Below are positions 36,378 through 46,014 of a DNA stretch of 64,000 nt, in pieces. The notes under the pieces are model-generated. The model was not told where the DNA came from. It saw only the letters and a program-made list of their open reading frames with translations, and ran no database searches. The DNA lies in NCBI GenBank assembly GCA_016618085.1, contig JABLTG010000020.1, positions 98,815 to 162,814 on the forward strand, in the 5' to 3' direction. This stretch comes from Neovahlkampfia damariscottae (taxonomy: Eukaryota; Heterolobosea; Selenaionea; Neovahlkampfiida; Neovahlkampfiidae). Position 1 is the stretch's first letter. The number at the start of each line of letters is the position of its first letter. A program made the position numbers and the translations under genes.

Positions 36378-37151
36378 TTATTTTGTATAAAAACCAAAAA
36401 CTAAAACAATTGGTCGATTAGACTGTTGGTTCAAAAAAACAAGAGAAACAGAATTAGAAATTTCTTCTATATGTGGCAATACAAAGTTATCACAATGTTT
36501 CAATTGCATATTATACCACCTGCCATCTATACAAACTCTATCAATATTTCCCCTTTCTCCATCTATGTTGTAGTTTGGTGCAGTCTAAATTGGTGTATTA
36601 AAACATGAATCATCACAATAAATCTCTTGTATTACCATACTTTTTAACCATTTTTCTGTCTGATCATCAATATTCTTTATACCTTGTTCATCAATTTTGT
36701 ATTGACAAATCCACATTGGTGGAATATTCTTCAGATGATCAGGTTCATTAAGAATAAAAATTTCTGTTGGACTCTTTAAAATTGATTGACCTGCTGTCTT
36801 TAAATTGTTTTGAAAATTGATCTTATTATTCATGTTCATTTCTTCTGATTCTGTATAATCTATATTATTTGAATTGGAGATGAATAAATTATCTGATATC
36901 GAAAATGCTTGTTCTGAAAATATTGATTCATCCTCTTCTGATTCATCGATCTCCATATTCATAAATTCTTTAAATAAATAATCATTTTCATCATCATCGT
37001 CTTCAACAGGAATGAATGGATCTGTATCATTCATATCCTCAACTGAATAAATGCCATACTTTAATTTTTTAAAATCTCAAATTAATTTAAGAATGATTTT
37101 ATCTTGACCAGTTAGGTTATTAAAATGTGCTTCATTTTCATTATATAACAT
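36378..37151 (-). CDS. Uncertain spliced gene or decaying gene
   Basis: One frame stays coding-like from 37151 to 36378 but is crossed by a TGA (37077-37079) and a TAG (36585-36587). A 51-nt GT-AG intron ending at the TAG, just before ACTGCACC, removes the second stop and keeps the frame (joining WLKSM to TAPNYN). A 66-nt intron starting gtcaag and ending ttcag would remove the first, but its donor is unlike others here. The middle part is very acidic (VEDDDDEND, DESEEDES) and the end has a GERGNIDRVCIDGRWY block. Either a poorly modelled real gene or a decaying one. No function assigned. Confidence 0.4.
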
Positions 37152-37633
37152 TTTAATTCTCTCTAATTCTTTAATACAAAGTTGATCCGAAGCCACTTTT
37201 CCAGCTTCGAAGAGCGTTTATTGACTTTTTTATTGGCTATTAAACGGATTTTTTTTTGCTTGGGTTGGTCAAGCCAAAAGCTAAAATTTAACAGCAGCCC
37301 AGAAAAAGACTCCGAAGGATGAAAATGTTGTCAAAAAATAGTCAGAAATTTTCTTCATAAAATTTGACCAATAAAATGGCTCTGGTAATACCAAGAAAAC
37401 AAATGAAACCGAAAAAATACGAAAAGAATTTATAAGAGATATTTTTAGATCAGAAACATCGTTTCATATGGGTGCAAATAACAACAAGATTGAAGAATTG
37501 GAAATGAAGACAAAGAGTCAGGTTTAATAACAAGGAAACAAAAAGCAGAATTACAAAACTGGATGATTTTGACAGCTCCAAAAATGATGAAGTTCAGGAG
37601 TTTGAGATTCAAAATCTTAATATTTCAAAGAAT
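37152..37633 (+). other. Gene-poor stretch with a possible frameshifted remnant
   Basis: CCAATAAA at about 37369 precedes an ATG at 37377, as at a real gene, but the frame stops after 19 codons. A second frame reads on with a coding-like segment (KEFIRDIFRSETSFHMG) to about 37525. A single missing A near 37422 would join the two. I read this as the remnant of a short gene, or a short gene with an indel. Nothing else is visible up to 37633. Confidence 0.3.
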
Positions 37634-39246
37634 TTATATTTTATTTGTAAATTCAATCTTTTCAAAAGCAGATTTTACTTGTTTACCTTTGAATGCTAAT
37701 CCTAATTTTATTACACTTTTTATTTGTTCATATTGATGAATTTCAGTTGAATAGATATCATCAATTTGTTTGATTGCATTTTTTGATAAATTTTCAAGAT
37801 CATTTCCATTTTTTGATTGTTTGAATTCAATAATAAATGCAACATGTTTTGATTTAGATTTTGAAATAATTAAAACATCATATCTTCCAAGTCCACTTTC
37901 TCTATTGGAATGAATAATGTGAGTACCATTTAAACTTGCAATAAGTCCAAGGAAAAAAAAATGATAACTCTTTTCTTTATCTTGATTTCCAAAATCATGA
38001 TAACTTGATGTAAAAATTAAATAATCAGATAATTTTTTTGTAAATTTTTCAATATCTTCATCTAATAAACTTTGAATGAAAGAATGATATTTTTGTTCAC
38101 CCATTTCATCATTCTTCAATAATCTTTTTAAAAAATGCCTTCACTTCTTTATTTGGAATGATGAGATCACAAACATATTGTCTTTTAGAATTAAATCTAA
38201 CTTCTTTTGTTGTTAAATAACTAGTAAAATAAAATAAATTCCAAATTGGTGATTCACTCGCCTCAAAATTTTTCAAAGTCATTTGTTCATCAATTTTTGG
38301 TGATAAAACCACCTGAAATTAATGTTAAGAGATCTTTTTGAATTTCTACTGATTTTTCTGTTATAAGTTTTTTTATCAATGAATTTTGAGATGTATTTAT
38401 CCAATATAATTTTAATTCACCAATATTTTTAATAAATTTATTGATTGACCATGGATTATATAAAGTTGATTGATAAATCTTATCCATTGTACCATTCTTT
38501 TATATCATCAAATGAAGACATTTTTAAATCAGATTCTTGAAGCATAATTTGAATTTCTTCATCTAAATATCCAAAATAAGTGCTATAACGTTGGTCTAGC
38601 ATATATATTCTTCAAAGTTATTAACTCCAGTGAATAAATTCGCTTTTGCAATACGTAATATTCCAGTTAATATTGCTTTTTGAAGATATCTATTATTTTT
38701 AAGTGTTGAACTGAATAACTTTCTCATAAAATTTGTTACATCTTCTAAATATTTTTGTTCATCTTTAACATAAGCCATTTGGAGAGATGTATCATATTCA
38801 TCTATTAAAATAAAAACACTTTTTTGATAATAATCATAAAGTAATCTTGAAAGGAAGTAAATGGACACTTCAAGTTGTGCTTGTGATACTTTACCAGAAA
38901 GATATTGGTTAAAAATTTTTTTTCATTACTGTCCAGCCTTGAAAGAAGATATTTGTGTTCTCTGTAAAGTTCTTGAATAAAAAAATTAAATTTCTCTGAA
39001 AAAGATGTAAAGTTGTTCTCTGTTAAATCTTTGAAGGTAATGTAAATAACTGGATATTTTCCTTGATGTTCTTTCAAATATTTTCCATCTTCAATTTTTG
39101 AAATTTTATAATCTTCAAATATTCCTTTTGTTTCTTTGTTTAGAACAGAAGGAGAAAAGAAGTGTTGAATCATGGACATATTAAGTGACTTGCCCCCCAT
39201 CTTCTTGGACGTGTAATTAAAATTACTTCTGATAAATCATCTATTA

Positions 39247-39322
39247 AGACTCTTGGACAATTAGTGTCTTTATGAGAATAAAGGTTATTTTCAAGTTGAA
39301 GAGTGGTGTTTCAATCGAACAA
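39247..39322 (+). repeat. Left terminal inverted repeat
   Basis: This arm is the inverted copy of 40665-40740, with differences at only three positions before the similarity fades. It starts directly after the TATTA target duplication. Confidence 0.85.
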
Positions 39323-39351
39323 GTATTCTTTTCAAATATAACACCATTAAT

Positions 39352-39432
39352 TGAACAACGAGTGTGTCAATTCACAACAAGTATATCATTAGGCAATAGG
39401 TCTGTCTTTTTAACAATAAGTTCATCACCATC
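39352..39432 (+). repeat. Left subterminal ~19-bp repeats
   Basis: About four degenerate units of ~19 bp follow one another, with a core like ACAATAAGTNNATCATTT. The same unit occurs in opposite orientation at the other end. Arrays of this kind often serve as transposase binding sites. Confidence 0.6.
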
Positions 39433-39643
39433 AAATGAAACACTTGTTGCCCACCAAGTCCTATTATTATTCATAAGCACACTCTTCAAGTTGGTGAGTG
39501 ATGTTATTATTAAAAGCTGAAGTTCTGAAGAAATAAAATTTATATTGATATTGAACTAATTCTCAAAACATAAAATATATTTAAAATTTTGAAAAAAGAA
39601 AATTTTTACTTGAAATTATTAAAAATTTAATGAATTTTACTAA

Positions 39644-40354
39644 TTAATCTGAACCATAAGATGCATAACCATCATAATCACTTCCATAATCACAATATCT
39701 ACTGTAATGATATTCATGATCAGATAAACTTTCGCTACCATCTGAATATTCATCAAAAATCCATTTATCAATTGAATCCCATTGTTTTTTACTTAATACT
39801 CCACAGTTTTTAGCAATTTTATGAAAATGAAATTTAAATCTTTTTTTATAAGTTCTTGGATGTGAAACAATAAATAGTGTGCATTCATAAAATTTGTTTC
39901 TCTCTTTAAGATCATTCATGTCGTACATCTGTTTAAACAATCCAATTCCAAGCAAAGCTGCCATAGATCTTCCAACTTTTCTTTGCTTATATTCTTCAAG
40001 TTCATCAATATCATAAGATTTGACTTTAATCAATTCAGATATTTCCGTTATGTTCATATTAATTTCTGGAAGTTCAAGACCCAAAAAATCAAAAGTTTCT
40101 AATAAATTTAAAATATCTTCTTTTAAGCTCAAATTTGAATACAAATAGAAGAAGTCTTGTTTTTCGAGAAATTTTAAAATGACAAGAAGGTAAATTTTTG
40201 GAATATTAACTATAATTTTAGAATCAACCTTTTCAATTTTAAAATTTTCTTTAAGAAGAGAATTAAAATAAGGAATTTTTAAAAGTAATGACTTTTGAGC
40301 TAAAATTTCCTCTTCATCTTTTAGAATCAAGTTTACAGTATCCTCGTTCATCAT
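39644..40354 (-). CDS. BTB/POZ-domain protein carried by the element
   Basis: A single exon encodes 236 residues. Residues ~1-85 match a BTB/POZ fold: VNLILKDEEEILAQKSLLL, then PYFNSLLKENF and a later strand-helix block ending VILKFLEKQDFFYLY. A second helical block (EEYKQRKVGRSMAALLGIGLF and following) and an acidic, Tyr-rich tail (YHYSRYCDYGSDYDGYASYG) complete it. BTB domains dimerise and often recruit CUL3 ubiquitin ligase. The start is the first ATG after an ATTGG element at 40384-40388. The ORF is intact although the gene around the element is decayed, so it may still be expressed as cargo. Confidence 0.75.
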   Translation of the reverse strand: MMNEDTVNLILKDEEEILAQKSLLLKIPYFNSLLKENFKIEKVDSKIIVNIPKIYLLVILKFLEKQDFFYLYSNLSLKEDILNLLETFDFLGLELPEINMNITEISELIKVKSYDIDELEEYKQRKVGRSMAALLGIGLFKQMYDMNDLKERNKFYECTLFIVSHPRTYKKRFKFHFHKIAKNCGVLSKKQWDSIDKWIFDEYSDGSESLSDHEYHYSRYCDYGSDYDGYASYGSD

Positions 40355-40544
40355 CAAATTACCAACTTTTTTTTATTGATCGACCAATAGAAATACTCAT
40401 TTAAAATGCAGATTTTTCTGAAAAGTCTCATTTTCAAGAACTATACTTTTCTGTTGAATCTTAAGCTTATATGCGATATTTGTTTCCATAACACGACCAA
40501 TTACCAAGGATTTTATAAGTTGCGAAAAACCTTTTGTGAAATAA

Positions 40545-40655
40545 GTTACTCGTTATGTCATGAGAGACTTACTTGGCAAATGATCGACTTATTGTTAAAT
40601 GATATACTTATTGTCAATTGATGAACTCATTGTCTAATGAGTGATATCATATTTA
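40545..40655 (-). repeat. Right subterminal ~19-bp repeats
   Basis: On the minus strand four to five degenerate units follow one another (GACAATGAGTTCATCAATT, GACAATAAGTATATCATTT, AACAATAAGTCGATCATTT and weaker copies). They mirror the array at the left end. Confidence 0.65.
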
Positions 40656-40664
40656 AAAGCACTC

Positions 40665-40740
40665 TTGTCCGATTGAAACACCATTCTTCAACTTGAAAAT
40701 AACCTTTATTCTTATAAAGACACTAATTGTCCAAGAGTCT
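40665..40740 (-). repeat. Right terminal inverted repeat
   Basis: This arm ends ...CCAAGAGTCT directly before the second TATTA copy and is the inverted partner of 39247-39322. Confidence 0.85.
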
Positions 40741-40908
40741 TATTAATTCTTTAATCATTAAAGTTTTATCAACATAAAGAAACTTTTTGTTTTCAACAAT
40801 CTTTCTAAAATCATCAACACCAATTGGTGGTATCTTTTTGGAATAAAAATTAAATTTTTTGAAACGCAACAACTTGTTGAACTTAATCAAAAACATGATC
40901 AATGAAAA

Positions 40909-40915
40909 TGATTGG
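40909..40915. promoter_or_regulatory. Shared divergent CCAAT element
   Basis: A single TGATTGG element lies between the broken AAA-ATPase gene (ATG at 40896, minus strand) and a small plus-strand gene (ATG at 40967). It could serve both. Confidence 0.5.
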
Positions 40916-40966
40916 TTACAAAAAAAATTTTACTTTTTTGTAATCGTTTTTGAAGATTTTTAAAAA

Positions 40967-41190
40967 ATGAAAGAAGCTGATGTTAGCAACAGAGTTTTAC
41001 CTATACCCAAATACTCTTTCTCTTTCAGCTGAAATCAAAAAAATTCGTTCATAAAGAAGTAGTAAAAGAAATGACATCTATAAAATATAAATTCTGGATA
41101 CAATTGATAATATTGGGTATAATACTTTCCATTTCTTTCAATTTCTTTTCGAAATTCAAATTAGAAAAAAAAGAATGGGCCAGTTGCTAA
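40967..41190 (+). CDS. Small single-pass membrane protein of 62 residues
   Basis: Two exons (40967-40993 and 41029-41190) are joined by a 35-nt intron with a pyrimidine-rich end (ctctttctctttcag). The frame runs to TAA at 41188-41190. The protein has a short basic N terminus (LKSKKFVHKEVVKEMTS), one transmembrane helix (FWIQLIILGIILSISFNFF, residues ~31-49) and a short charged end KKEWASC. It resembles small ER or mitochondrial membrane subunits, but I cannot name it. The promoter element is shared with the divergent gene. Confidence 0.6.
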
Positions 41191-41345
41191 TTATTTTTCA
41201 AATATGAACAATCAAGAAACTATAGATATTGAAATCAAGATATTATAATATGAATTACTAATGTCTTCTGGAAATATTCTGGCGTAACTTTCGGTTAAAT
41301 TGTATTCATTCAATGTTCTATCTTTCTGTATCTCTTTCAAATCAA

Positions 41346-41867
41346 CTAATTTATGGTTAAAAAATTTTTTTCATGTTGTTGGTTGAGGAACTGACGGATT
41401 CGTTTTTCAATTTCATCTACATATGCTCCAGACTTCATACAGTCTTTTAAATAAGGTTGTGCATTTGTCCATGGAACTTTTTGAAGTTCTTTTAATGTGA
41501 TTATATCTGTAATTTTATAACCATGATTTATAATTAAATCTTCTGATGGTTCTGGTGAAATATTCTGAGCTTGTATTAAGAATATATCATATTGGTTATT
41601 TGTAAATGTACTTTTGAAAAATCTATACCAATAACCAGCAGGAATTTTGAAATCTTCAAAAAATTGGTTGAGCAATTTGAAAAAATTTTGTAGATTAGAC
41701 GATCCAGCACGAAAATTTGGTAAATTAGATGTATCGATTGTTTGAATCCTTTTTTCTATTTCACTGTGTTCTTTGCTTTCTTGAAGTTGTAATTGAGCAA
41801 TTTTCTCTTTATTTTTCTCCTGTTCCTTCATGACATGTAGTCTTTTTGTTTTTGTGCATGCTGACAT
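41346..41867 (-). CDS. Gag-like ORF, possibly a retroelement remnant
   Basis: This ORF of 173 codons starts at ATG 41867. It has a coiled coil (MKEQEKNKEKIAQLQLQ...), then LPNFRAGSSNLQNFFKLLNQ and a helical region with a Gly-Tyr-Trp-Tyr and Ala spacing that resembles retrotransposon Gag capsid folds. No zinc knuckle, protease or reverse transcriptase follows. The frame remains open upstream into the 3' end of the CCT gene, and no CCAAT element precedes the ATG. It lies at the edge of the accessory island. A host gene of unknown function is an alternative. Confidence 0.4.
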   Translation of the reverse strand: MSACTKTKRLHVMKEQEKNKEKIAQLQLQESKEHSEIEKRIQTIDTSNLPNFRAGSSNLQNFFKLLNQFFEDFKIPAGYWYRFFKSTFTNNQYDIFLIQAQNISPEPSEDLIINHGYKITDIITLKELQKVPWTNAQPYLKDCMKSGAYVDEIEKRIRQFLNQQHEKNFLTIN

Positions 41868-41919
41868 ACTGAAACAATTTAGGCTGACCAAATGTGAGAA
41901 CTTCGATTTTGATATTCTT

Positions 41920-43913
41920 CTATTTTTTTCTTTCCATATTTTTTTGTTTCTTTTTGTATTCTTTTTGTTTCTCGTAGAATTTTTCTTCATTATTTTTATA
42001 TTTCAATTTTTTTTCTTTTGTCCAATTTTTACCAAAGCTAGTTGTCAATCTTTCATATTTCCAATCTCTTTCATTCTCCAATGAAATATCAAATTCTTGC
42101 TCTTGTTGATTTAAATTCTGTGCTTGAATAATTCCATCTAAATTCAATAATACTGACAGAGTTTCAATGGACAAATGAATTTGTTGAATTTTAACACGAA
42201 GAGAATCAAATCCATTGGATTCAATAAATTCAATTGGAAAAGAATTCAAATCAAAAGTATAAAAAGAGTCCTTTCTTTTCTTTTGAACATTTTTCCATTT
42301 TTCAATATCCTCAAACCAATCAAAACCATTATTTTTTAAAAGTACTCTTGGAATGACCTCTAATGCTTTGGAAAATGAATCCACAATTTTCTTTTCTTTT
42401 ATGTCTTCAATAATTAAATTTGATAAAAAATTTGAAAGAAAAATCTCCACACCTCCTCCTGAAGGAATCAATAAACAATCTTCAAATGAATTTCGAATAA
42501 CACATAAACAAGTGACCAAACAATCTCTAATTAAATCTAATGAATATTTTGTAGGTGAATTTATAATAATTGAGCAGGTTTGAGATGATTCTGATTTAAA
42601 TTTAAAAAGTGATTGGCCATCTTCATTTTCGATAATCAATTCATCACATGAACTCAATTTTTCATTCAAATTTTTAACTGATAATAAGTCATCAATTATA
42701 TTTCCATTTAAAGATTTTACTGATTTTTCAAAAGTGGATTGAGATATATTTGAAATGATTATAATATCATTTAATTCATATTTAATTTTATTGGAGATTT
42801 CAAATGTTGAAATAATTACATCACACTTTGAATTTAAAATTATATCTAATTTCTTTTCTAAAATCTGTTTTTCACCTTTTAATAAATTTAATCTCTCCTT
42901 TGCTGAATTAAATTCTAATTGGATATTTTTTTGTTCTTTAATTTTTAATTCATCGTTTAAATATAAAATTCTACAATTCTTAATATATGAAATATAATCT
43001 TCATTCAATCCATTTTCACACTTTTTTTTTTTTTTAATTATTTTTTTCAAACTGTTGTTTGAACAATTGAAAATCCTTTTATGGACTCAGCTCGAAAATT
43101 ATAATTCTTTTTAAAAATCAATTGGATGTTATTTATATTTATTCTTAAATCTCTTAATTCTTTAATAGATAATCCTCTATATAAAGAGTTCATACAATCA
43201 ATACATGCATTTGAAATTTTCTTTAAATTTCCTTAAAAAAAAACTAAATCCAATTACCTTTGATATTTCTTGATTTAATTTCGTATTTGTAACTGTAAAA
43301 CATAATTTAAATAATAAATCATTATCAGGATGTATTTTAAAATTAAGTAAATCATTCTTAGGTATTTCTTCTTTTAGAATTGAAAATTGAAGAGATTTTA
43401 ATTTTTCAATTAGAATTTTTGAATATTTCAAAAGTATTGATGATATATATGTTGTATCTAACCCTAAATCCATTAAAATCAAACATTCTTTGTGTAACTC
43501 ATTCAACAAAAGTATAACACCTGTTGTTCCATCTCCACAAGTCATAAATTGATTTTTTGATAATTTTACAATAATAGCCCCTTTTTAAATTTAAATTCTT
43601 TTTTTAATTACCAACTGGATGTGAAATTGGGATATTCTATTTTTATAAAATTCAATTTGTTCTTACGTTCAAAAGATAATTGGTATTATTACTCAACTTT
43701 ATATTTTCTTTTTGATTTTTTAAATTTCCATCATTCATAATCTTTGGTGTAATTATTATGTATTTACCATTTGGTCCAAAAGTTGATTCAACCATTGTTG
43801 AAATTTGTATTAAGATTGAGCTGATTATATTTTGAACATTTTTTGAATTCTTTTTTTAATTTTTAGAAGGAATTATTGGTTTTTACTATGATTTTATCAA
43901 ATTTTGAATTCAT
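41920..43913 (-). CDS. CCT6: Very divergent CCT zeta (TCP-1) chaperonin subunit
   Basis: Six exons (43887-43913, 43667-43849, 43612-43636, 43258-43580, 43053-43220, 41920-43020) give 608 residues. Group II chaperonin marks are present: TFGPNGKYIIITPK, HPVGAIIVKLSKNQ, GDGTTGVILL (ATP site), SGGGVE and the closing FSKALEVIPRVLLKNNGFD. The last block, and NSAKERLNLLKGEKQILEKKL in the apical region, match CCT6 better than other subunits. The sequence is far more divergent than any other housekeeping gene here and ends in a ~65-residue Lys-rich extension not usual in CCT6. A paralogue of CCT6 with a new role is possible. Confidence 0.75.
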
Positions 43914-43973
43914 TTTTTTTTTTTTTTTTTGAATAAAGTCAAGTGGAAAGTAAAAAAATTGTTTGATTGGACA

Positions 43974-44369
43974 ATGAGTACAGAAAAAAAAGAAGGAAAT
44001 TTGTTAGACAAACCTACAAAAATTGTAAAAGGAAAAAATGTTTCTGGAAGAGTTTGGAAACAAGAAAAGAAAAAATTTTCACATGGAATACAAGACAAAC
44101 CAAAATCTAATATAAAAAGAGATGAATTTAAAAAAATGAAAGAATTAGAAAAAAAATTAAAAGAAGACCTAGAAGAAGAAAGAAAAGAAGAAAAAAGAAG
44201 AATTCAACAAAAAAGAAGAGCAAAAGAAGAAAAAATGTTGAAAGAAAAAAATCTTGAAGGTTTAAAACAAAAAAAGAAAAGTAACGGTGCTAATCAAAGA
44301 TTGACAAGAAAAGAATGGAAAAAAGTTAAAGCTGCACAAGAATTCAATATCACTACTCGTCAACTTTAA
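43974..44369 (+). CDS. CGR1/CCDC86 family nucleolar protein
   Basis: A single exon of 131 residues starts 4 nt after TGATTGG. The family block is SGRVWKQEKKKFSHGIQDKP, followed by a long Lys/Glu coiled coil and a basic tail with RLTRKEWKKVKAAQ. CGR1 in yeast is needed for processing of pre-rRNA for the 60S subunit; CCDC86 is its animal relative. Divergent from the CCT6 gene with a 60-bp spacer that includes a long T run. Confidence 0.85.
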   Translation: MSTEKKEGNLLDKPTKIVKGKNVSGRVWKQEKKKFSHGIQDKPKSNIKRDEFKKMKELEKKLKEDLEEERKEEKRRIQQKRRAKEEKMLKEKNLEGLKQKKKSNGANQRLTRKEWKKVKAAQEFNITTRQL

Positions 44370-44524
44370 ATTCAATTTATAAAATATTTAAAAATGTTAC
44401 ATTAAAAATTTTGTCGTCGTTTTAAAACATTTTGATTAAATTTATCATTCTGAATAACTAAAAGTTCATTCTTTGGAAAATTAAAATTTATTAAAATGAA
44501 AATTAATTTTTTCATCTTATTGGA

Positions 44525-45902
44525 TCAACAAGTTCTGATTTGATATTTACCAGAAATTGTAACATAACGAACACCTTTAAATGCTTTATAAGTTTCACCT
44601 TTAACAACAACTTGATCAATTTTTAAACCTGAATAAGCGATAGAAGGAATTTTAAATTTCAATTCAACTGAAGGTGTAGTATCTGGTACTTTTGTATTAT
44701 TTTCAAGAAATATTTGACCTGAACAAGATGGTGTTTTTTGATTTTGACTATTAAATTTACCAATAGTCCAAATTAACTCTTTCTTTTTTGAATCAAATTT
44801 TACATTTCCAAAAGTAGTTGTAACTTTGGAACTAACAACACTCTTTGGTAAAGGAACAATAATTCTAACCTCTTCAAGTGAATTTCCTTCAATTGATTTT
44901 GAATTTGCCATAATTTGAACATTAGCACCACCATCAAACCAATTAATTTGAGGTCGACAATAAATTTGTGGAATAGTAATATCTTTTACTCTATTTGAAA
45001 TTTATATTAATATTTTCTTTTCTTTTTACCTGTATTTCATTAATTCAAAATTTCCATCTGGAGGAACAAATGAAATAACTTTATCTTGTTCATATTTTGA
45101 ATATCTAACGCATGGGTGAAAAGAAGAATCAGACACAAGTGAAGGATCTTTTAAATATAAAAGTAAATCAGGCATTCCAGAAAGTCGACAATTTACGTTC
45201 ATAACTCCATTAATTTCGCAATTAACTGCAATGCCATTTCTATAGGTTGATTAAAAAAAAAAAAAAACTTACACATCAATTGTTGAATTAATTTCTTCCA
45301 CAATATCAAGATAAAATTGATTTTGATTATATTTAATTCCTGTTTTTCTCCATTCAATATTAGGTCCATTTGAATGTCCAAAAGTTGGTTTTGAAACATG
45401 AAGAGATTCTCCTGGAGGTGGTTTAACTAAATCACTTAACATAGTTTGTTCTGTTGTGAGAGGAAATCCAAAATCTATAATTTCATCCAATAACTAAAGT
45501 TCAAGTTGGAAAAATTGATTTTTTTTTTTTTACCTGGTAAATTGTTACAAAGTTTTGTTGAATTGTATCTTCACTTATTTTTTTACAATAGGTTTTGATA
45601 ATTTCAACAATTCGATTTAAAAGTTCTATACCCATTAGAGGTGGAATTTCTTTTCTAGTGACTCCTACAAAATAAATACCATATCTATAAACATGAAATA
45701 AATAATAGTTTCCACTTTGCATAACTGGTGAAGCATCTTCAGGTTTTTCGCATTTTTCAACTTCACTCCAAAATTTTTCTCCTACAGATCTACTGATTCT
45801 ACCACACCAATGTCTTTCAATTAGTATTTCACTTTTTTATTGTTTTAGAAGAAATAAATTGATGAACCCTTTTCCAGTGATGATGAATAAACTTTGGATC
45901 AT
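44525..45902 (-). CDS. AP3M: AP-3 adaptor complex mu subunit
   Basis: The mu subunit of AP-3 recognises tyrosine-based sorting signals on cargo going to lysosome-like organelles. Exons 45868-45902, 45534-45831, 45273-45493, 45030-45239 and 44525-44990 give 409 residues. The N-terminal longin-like part (MIQSLFIITGKGEILIERHW) and the mu homology domain are complete: GFPLTTEQ, GVMNVNCRLSGMPDL, SFHPCVRY, SFVPPDGNFELMKYR and the end FKGVRYVTISGKYQIRT. These match AP-3 rather than AP-1, AP-2 or AP-4. A 14-A tract lies in the third intron. Confidence 0.93.
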
Positions 45903-46014
45903 TCTAATTTGTTCGTTTCAACCAATGGGATTTTTTTAAGTTTTTCTTTTGAAAAAAAAAACGAATTTCTCAATAACACACAAAACTGAAAAAAAAATGA
46001 ATCCATTCATTAAT

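Larger units (their letters stand above)
39247..40740. mobile_element. 1494-bp inverted-repeat transposable element carrying a BTB gene
   Basis: The two ends, beginning AGACTCTTGGACAATTAGTG, are inverted copies of each other over ~76 bp with three mismatches. They are flanked by a 5-bp direct repeat TATTA (39242-39246 and 40741-40745). The element lies inside the AAA-ATPase gene. Removing it with one copy of the 5-bp repeat rejoins the family sequence in frame (KELI to DDLSEVILI), which shows a true insertion. Each end continues into subterminal repeats of ~19 bp. There is no transposase ORF, so the element is non-autonomous. A BTB-domain gene occupies the centre. The superfamily is not clear from the ends. 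Confidence 0.88.
37634..40896 (-). pseudogene. Broken AAA-ATPase/PD-(D/E)XK nuclease-family gene, split by an inserted element
   Basis: The gene starts at 40896, 13 nt after a CCAATCA element. Its N terminus (IPPIGVDDFRKIVENKKFLY, VDKTLMIKELI) is the usual start of this family. At 40741 it is interrupted by a 1494-bp element and resumes at 39246. The rest shows ILITRPRRWG/KSLNMS (Walker A), FILIDEYD (Walker B), LYNPWSI and a C-terminal nuclease-like GRYDVLI...FIIEFKQ. At least six frame breaks interrupt it: a C-run in Walker A (39193-39198), a T-run (38916-38923), a TA repeat (38599-38608), and sites near 38480, 38312 and 38130. Genes of this family are common in amoebae, fungi and bacteria and may act in element defence or mobility; that role is uncertain. 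Confidence 0.85.

Noticed and set aside
39272-39520. 82-codon ORF at the left end of the element
   Set aside because: It consists mostly of terminal and subterminal repeat sequence.
40406-40621. 71-codon ORF inside the inserted element
   Set aside because: Its 3' half is made of the subterminal repeats, so the open frame is probably chance.
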